This document shows, in pieces, positions 5,338-7,696 of a DNA stretch of 7,696 bases. A program made the position numbers and the translations under genes. The notes under the pieces were generated by a model. That model saw only the letters and a list, made by a program, of their open reading frames with translations, had not been told where the DNA came from and made no database searches. The stretch spans positions 1 through 7,696 of the forward strand of contig JAMCWI010000145.1 in the NCBI GenBank assembly GCA_023481335.1, given 5' to 3'. Origin of the DNA: Bacillota bacterium (lineage in GTDB: Bacteria > Bacillota > Desulfotomaculia > Desulfotomaculales > Desulfotomaculaceae). The stretch's first letter is position 1; each line of letters begins with the position of its first letter.

Positions 5338-5445
5338 TTACTTCTCTACGCTGTAGCCGCCGTAGAAACCTTGACCGAAGAACAACAGGATCAGGATTAA
5401 GAAAATGAGAAAACTAAAGTTTCCACCATAACCGTAACCGCCCAT
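5338..5445 (-). CDS. YjcZ-family tiny sporulation membrane peptide (copy 2)
   Basis: The 35-residue peptide has the head MGGYGYGGN, the hydrophobic helix FSFLIFLILILLFFGQGFY (residues 10-28) and the tail GGYSVEK. It is nearly identical to copy 3 and close to copy 1. An ideal AGGAGG ribosome binding site lies on the minus strand at about 5451-5456. Upstream is the best sigma-K-like promoter match in the window, which would fit expression in the mother cell late in sporulation. Membrane insertion is inferred from the helix. The molecular role of this family is not established. Confidence 0.9.
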   Translation of the reverse strand: MGGYGYGGNFSFLIFLILILLFFGQGFYGGYSVEK

Positions 5446-5482
5446 CAAGCATCCTCCTTTTTGTTTTTTTTAACTTTCACCC

Positions 5483-5511
5483 CATAATATGGCAAATGCT
5501 TTCAAAATGTG
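5483..5511 (-). promoter_or_regulatory. Sigma-K-like promoter for YjcZ copy 2
   Basis: On the minus strand, CACA (complement of 5508-5511) is followed after 16 bases by CATATTATG (complement of 5483-5491). This matches mACm-16-CATAnnnTA except for the last base. It lies about 38 bases before the start codon, after an A-rich leader. Confidence 0.4.
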
Positions 5512-5536
5512 TCTTAATTCTGCTTATAAAATTAAA

Positions 5537-5644
5537 TTACTTCTCTGCGCTGTAGCCGCTGTAGAAACCTTGACCGAAGAACAACAGGATCAGAATTAAG
5601 AAGATGAGAAAACTCCAATTTTCACCATAACCGTAACCGCCCAT
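5537..5644 (-). CDS. YjcZ-family tiny sporulation membrane peptide (copy 3)
   Basis: The 35-residue peptide has the head MGGYGYGEN, the hydrophobic helix WSFLIFLILILLFFGQGFY (residues 10-28) and the tail SGYSAEK. It differs from copy 2 at only a few positions (Gly8 to Glu, Phe10 to Trp, Gly29 to Ser, Val33 to Ala), which shows recent tandem duplication with the helix held constant. The ribosome binding site GGGAGGCG lies on the minus strand at about 5651-5658. It is the most upstream of the three. The 91-base gap before copy 2, which holds a promoter-like motif, suggests the two may be transcribed separately. I find no convincing promoter in 5659-5812. Confidence 0.9.
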   Translation of the reverse strand: MGGYGYGENWSFLIFLILILLFFGQGFYSGYSAEK

Positions 5645-5812
5645 CGTAACGCCTCCCTTAATAATAAAATTTTTTGGGTGCCACCCTTGCTAACATAATA
5701 AGAAAATAGGCTCTGAAATGTTACAATCCATAACAAGAATTCTTTGCTAAATGATCCGGATTCATCTTTTCACCATGAGAAGGAAAGTCAGAGAGAAATT
5801 CAATAAATAAAG

Positions 5813-5851
5813 AACCCCCGGATCGATTTTTAAAGTCGACCGGGGGTTTTT
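5813..5851. terminator. Terminator, possibly bidirectional, at the end of the aminotransferase gene
   Basis: AACCCCCGG (5813-5821) pairs with CCGGGGGTT (5840-5848), and the stem can extend through ATCGA/TCGAC with a bulge. On the minus strand it follows the aminotransferase stop by a few bases, with the tract TTCTTTATTTATT. On the plus strand it is followed by an uninterrupted TTTTTGTTT, the better signal, although no plus-strand gene ends here. The 168 bases between 5645 and 5812 contain no gene I can support. Confidence 0.7.
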
Positions 5852-5853
5852 GT

Positions 5854-7041
5854 TTACTTCATGCCGAGCTCCTCTGCCAGGGCGGTCCAGGCAGGCAGTG
5901 ACTTTTGAATGATGTCCATGTCAATGCAGTAAGCCAGCCGGAAAAAGCCCGGGGTGCCGAAGCCGCTGCCGGGCACCACCAAAATGTTATGGCTGACGGC
6001 TTTCTTGGTGAATTCCAGGTCATCCGGTAACGGGGATTGGCAAAACAGGTAAAAGGCTCCCTGGGGTTTCACCATTTTAAAGCCAAGGGAAGTCAAGTGG
6101 TTGTAAAGCACGTCACGTTTTTCCCGGTATTCGGCAATGTCCACCGATTCCCGCTGCAAACCGGCCACCAATCGTTGCATTAAAGCAGGCGCGTTGACAA
6201 AACCCAGGGTTCTGTTGCAGAAAACAAGACCCTCAACCAAGGTGTCAGCTCCGTCCAGTTTGGGGTTTACGGCGATATAACCGATGCGCTCACCGGGCAA
6301 TGCCAGGTCCTTACTGTGGGAGGTTACCAAAATGGCATTGGTTATGTATTTAAATACCGGGGGAACCTGCACGCCGTCGTAAACAATCTTGGCATAGGGT
6401 TCATCCGAAAGAACAAAAATCGGCCGTCCCAGTTCTTTGGATTTCTCCTCCACCAACTTGCCAAGGGCGGCCAGCACCTCGGCCGAATAAACCACGCCCG
6501 TGGGGTTATTGGGGGAGTTGATAATGATGGCCCGGGTTTGAGGATTCATGGCGGCCGCAATGGCTGCCAGGTCAGGCAGATAAGCATCGGTGGTGGGAAC
6601 TGCCTTTAAAACGCCGCCATGGTTATCTGCATAAAACCCATATTCTACAAAATAGGGTGATAAAACAATCACTTCATCTGCCGGATTCAGGATGGTCTTT
6701 AGGATTACATTCAGCCCGCCGCCTGCCCCCACGGTCATCACAACATGTTTGGCCTCAACGGGCAGCCCGGACTGTTCAGCCAGGACATCGGCCACAGCCG
6801 AACGGGTTTCCGGATAGCCGGCATTGCTCATGTACCGGTGCATACCGGGCATGGGATTAAGGGCTAAATTCTTAAGTTCCTGCCGGAATTTCTCCGGTGG
6901 TTCCACCGAAGGGTTGCCGATGGTAAAGTCAAAAACTTTGTCGGCCCCGTGAATTTTTCTTAAACGATCCCCTTCTTCGAACATTTTGCGGATGTAAGAT
7001 GCACGGCCCAGAAATGAAGCGACCTTATCGGAAAGTACCAT
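5854..7041 (-). CDS. PLP-dependent class I/II aminotransferase (aspartate/aromatic type)
   Basis: This 395-residue fold-type I enzyme moves an amino group between an amino acid and a keto acid using pyridoxal phosphate. Visible motifs are GAGGGLN (106-111, phosphate cup), NSPNNPTG (175-182), SDEPYAKIVYDG (212-223, Asp213 to the pyridine nitrogen and Tyr216), and TSHSKDLALPGERIGY (240-255) with Lys244 as the Schiff-base lysine. FRLAYCID near the end carries the Arg that normally holds the substrate carboxylate. I prefer the ATG at 7041 over the one at 7047. GGAG (7049-7052) is seven bases from the former and only one from the latter. Substrate cannot be read from these motifs. Its position divergent from aroF makes aromatic or prephenate amination possible, and aspartate is the default family call. 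It has its own promoter and terminator. Confidence 0.9.
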   Translation of the reverse strand: MVLSDKVASFLGRASYIRKMFEEGDRLRKIHGADKVFDFTIGNPSVEPPEKFRQELKNLALNPMPGMHRYMSNAGYPETRSAVADVLAEQSGLPVEAKHVVMTVGAGGGLNVILKTILNPADEVIVLSPYFVEYGFYADNHGGVLKAVPTTDAYLPDLAAIAAAMNPQTRAIIINSPNNPTGVVYSAEVLAALGKLVEEKSKELGRPIFVLSDEPYAKIVYDGVQVPPVFKYITNAILVTSHSKDLALPGERIGYIAVNPKLDGADTLVEGLVFCNRTLGFVNAPALMQRLVAGLQRESVDIAEYREKRDVLYNHLTSLGFKMVKPQGAFYLFCQSPLPDDLEFTKKAVSHNILVVPGSGFGTPGFFRLAYCIDMDIIQKSLPAWTALAEELGMK

Positions 7042-7072
7042 GTGCATACTCCTTTCACTTGGATTCCCATCT

Positions 7073-7103
7073 ATTGTAACACCATTAGCATAGAAAATTA
7101 CAA
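7073..7103 (-). promoter_or_regulatory. Promoter of the aminotransferase gene
   Basis: On the minus strand TTGTAA (complement of 7098-7103) and TACAAT (complement of 7073-7078) are 19 bases apart. The -10 is preceded by TGT, an extended -10 that can compensate for the long spacer. It lies about 30 bases before the start codon. Confidence 0.5.
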
Positions 7104-7129
7104 AAAAACTACAAATTTTCCAAAGGGAA

Positions 7130-7159
7130 TTGCCAGCAGCTAAAAGGAAGTGGTAATAT
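7130..7159 (+). promoter_or_regulatory. Promoter of the aroF leader
   Basis: TTGCCA (7130-7135) and TAATAT (7154-7159) are 18 bases apart, with TGG before the -10 (extended -10). Transcription would start near 7166, giving an RNA leader of about 170 nt before aroF that includes the 12-nt repeats, the leader peptide and the terminator. Confidence 0.6.
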
Positions 7160-7169
7160 TAACTTTGTA

Positions 7170-7211
7170 GAATGGCAGCCGCAATGGCAGGTAGGATGGT
7201 AGAACGGTTAG
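7170..7211 (+). repeat. 12-nt tandem repeats in the aroF leader
   Basis: GAATGGCAG (7170-7178), CAATGGCAG (7182-7190) and GGATGGTAG (7194-7202) start exactly 12 bases apart. A diverged fourth unit, GAACGGTTAG, ends at 7211. GAATGGCAG recurs once more at 7297-7305, after the terminator. Each unit ends in a CAG or TAG triplet. The repeats lie between the promoter and the leader peptide's ribosome binding site, so they could be a binding site for an RNA- or DNA-binding regulator. Confidence 0.55.
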
Positions 7212-7222
7212 GAGGGATATTT

Positions 7223-7246
7223 ATGTCTATTTTTGGCCGGTTCTGA
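7223..7246 (+). CDS. aroF leader peptide MSIFGRF
   Basis: A seven-codon open reading frame encodes MSIFGRF, with Phe codons at positions 4 (TTT) and 7 (TTC, the last sense codon before TGA). Its ribosome binding site AGGAGGG (7210-7216) is as good as that of aroF itself, with six bases to the ATG, so it is very probably translated. The stop codon overlaps the first two bases of a terminator hairpin (7245-7265). A ribosome held at the last Phe codon by low charged tRNA-Phe would cover the left arm of the stem and let transcription reach aroF. The frame is open back to ATG 7172, which would give a 23-residue peptide, but that start has no ribosome binding site. Function is inferred from this arrangement. 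Confidence 0.65.
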   Translation: MSIFGRF

Positions 7247-7270
7247 CACTCTTCCCAGGGGTGTCTTTTT
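7245..7270 (+). terminator. Attenuator-type terminator in the aroF leader
   Basis: GACACTC (7245-7251) pairs with GGGTGTC (7259-7265), seven pairs including one G-U, around a seven-base loop, directly followed by TTTTT (7266-7270) and ATTATTGTTT. It sits between the promoter and aroF, so it can only act to end transcription early. No separate antiterminator pairing is evident, so direct blocking by a stalled ribosome is the simplest model. Confidence 0.7.
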
Positions 7271-7306
7271 ATTATTGTTTGTGCTGGTTATATTAAGAAT
7301 GGCAGT

Positions 7307-7323
7307 GCCCTATGAGAAAGGGC
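7307..7323 (+). promoter_or_regulatory. Small hairpin just upstream of the aroF ribosome binding site
   Basis: GCCCT (7307-7311) pairs with AGGGC (7319-7323) around a seven-base loop. It ends a few bases before the Shine-Dalgarno sequence GGAAGGAGG (7324-7332) without covering it. It may stabilise the message or hold the site open. Confidence 0.35.
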
Positions 7324-7338
7324 GGAAGGAGGATTTTT

Positions 7339-7696
7339 ATGATTGTGGTCATGAGCCCGCGAGCAGATGAAGATAGAATCAATGCGGTGACGGAAAGGCT
7401 CAAACGAGCCGGGTTTAAAATACATCTTTCCCAGGGGGTGGAGCGAACCATCATCGGCGCCATTGGAGATAAGACCAGAATGGGTGATTTGGCTTTGGAA
7501 GCGATGCCCGGTGTAGAAAATGTTGTACCAATTCTGCAGCCCTACAAACTTGCCAGCAGGGCCTTTAAGGAGCAGGACACGGTGGTTAAAGTCGGCGGCA
7601 TTGAGATTGGCGGCGGTCAAATCCACGTGATGGCCGGCCCCTGTGCCGTGGAGAGCAGGGAACAACTTTTAGAGTCTGCGGAAATCGTGAAAGCTG
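7339..7696 (+). CDS. aroF: DAHP synthase (3-deoxy-7-phosphoheptulonate synthase), type I-beta, 3' end outside window
   Basis: The enzyme joins phosphoenolpyruvate and erythrose 4-phosphate, the first step of the shikimate pathway to aromatic amino acids. The visible 119 residues begin with a ferredoxin-like/ACT-like N-terminal domain (MIVVMSPRADEDRINAVTERLKRAGF..., about 1-70). In the Thermotoga-type enzymes this domain gives feedback inhibition by Tyr or Phe. The barrel then begins with the motif MAGPCAVES (98-106), whose Cys102 is the expected metal ligand. The gene is cut by the window end after codon 119, so the rest of the barrel is not seen; there is no frameshift in the visible part. 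The ATG follows GGAAGGAGG by six bases. The gene is preceded by its own promoter, a Phe-codon leader peptide and a terminator, which indicates attenuation in addition to enzyme feedback. Confidence 0.93.
   Translation, partial: MIVVMSPRADEDRINAVTERLKRAGFKIHLSQGVERTIIGAIGDKTRMGDLALEAMPGVENVVPILQPYKLASRAFKEQDTVVKVGGIEIGGGQIHVMAGPCAVESREQLLESAEIVKA

Noticed and set aside
5676..5690. T-box-like GGGTGGCACC on the minus strand before YjcZ copy 3
   Set aside because: The conserved CGCG after GGGTGGNACC is absent, there is no specifier stem or terminator, and the downstream gene is not an amino-acid gene. The bases are a short palindrome.
7288..7665. Minus-strand open frame of 125 codons opposite aroF
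   Set aside because: It is a shadow of the clearly coding aroF frame, with no ribosome binding site or family similarity.

Overview
The window looks like the chromosome of an anaerobic, endospore-forming, Gram-positive bacterium of the Desulfotomaculum/Peptococcaceae type. This is inferred from gene content: spmA-spmB followed by an RsuA-family pseudouridine synthase, three tiny YjcZ-type sporulation peptides, a HutP-family protein beside an AroH-class chorismate mutase, and strong AGGAGG-like ribosome binding sites. No marker gene fixes the genus.

Layout. (1) 26-2371, plus strand: spmA, spmB and an rluB-type gene with a long, basic, internally repeated C-terminal tail. (2) 2372-2908: no intact gene. 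It holds an in-frame continuation of the rluB tail lying beyond the present stop codon, then a 212-bp inverted-repeat element that can fold as a branched RNA, then a possible sporulation promoter and a hairpin that covers the next gene's ribosome binding site. (3) 2909-4196: three small plus-strand genes of unknown function (a zinc-knuckle-like protein, a soluble protein and a one-pass membrane protein). (4) 4206-5143: a complete transcription unit with a sigma-A-type promoter, a HutP-family gene, aroH and a terminator. (5) 5164-5644, minus strand: three tandem 35-38 residue YjcZ-family peptides. (6) 5813-7103, minus strand: a class I/II aminotransferase with its promoter and a terminator that may work in both directions. 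(7) 7130-7696, plus strand: promoter, 12-nt tandem repeats, a seven-residue leader peptide ending in a Phe codon, an intrinsic terminator and the 5' part of aroF (DAHP synthase), cut by the window end.

Two themes connect the genes. The first is sporulation: spmAB, the YjcZ peptides and three sigma-K-like promoter matches. The second is aromatic amino-acid synthesis: DAHP synthase is the entry step, chorismate mutase is the branch to Phe/Tyr, and the aminotransferase divergent from aroF could act in the same pathway. The regulatory layout is the most interesting part. The aroF leader has the form of a Phe-codon ribosome-mediated attenuator, and a HutP-family (RNA-binding antiterminator family) gene is the first gene of the chorismate mutase operon rather than being next to histidine-use genes.
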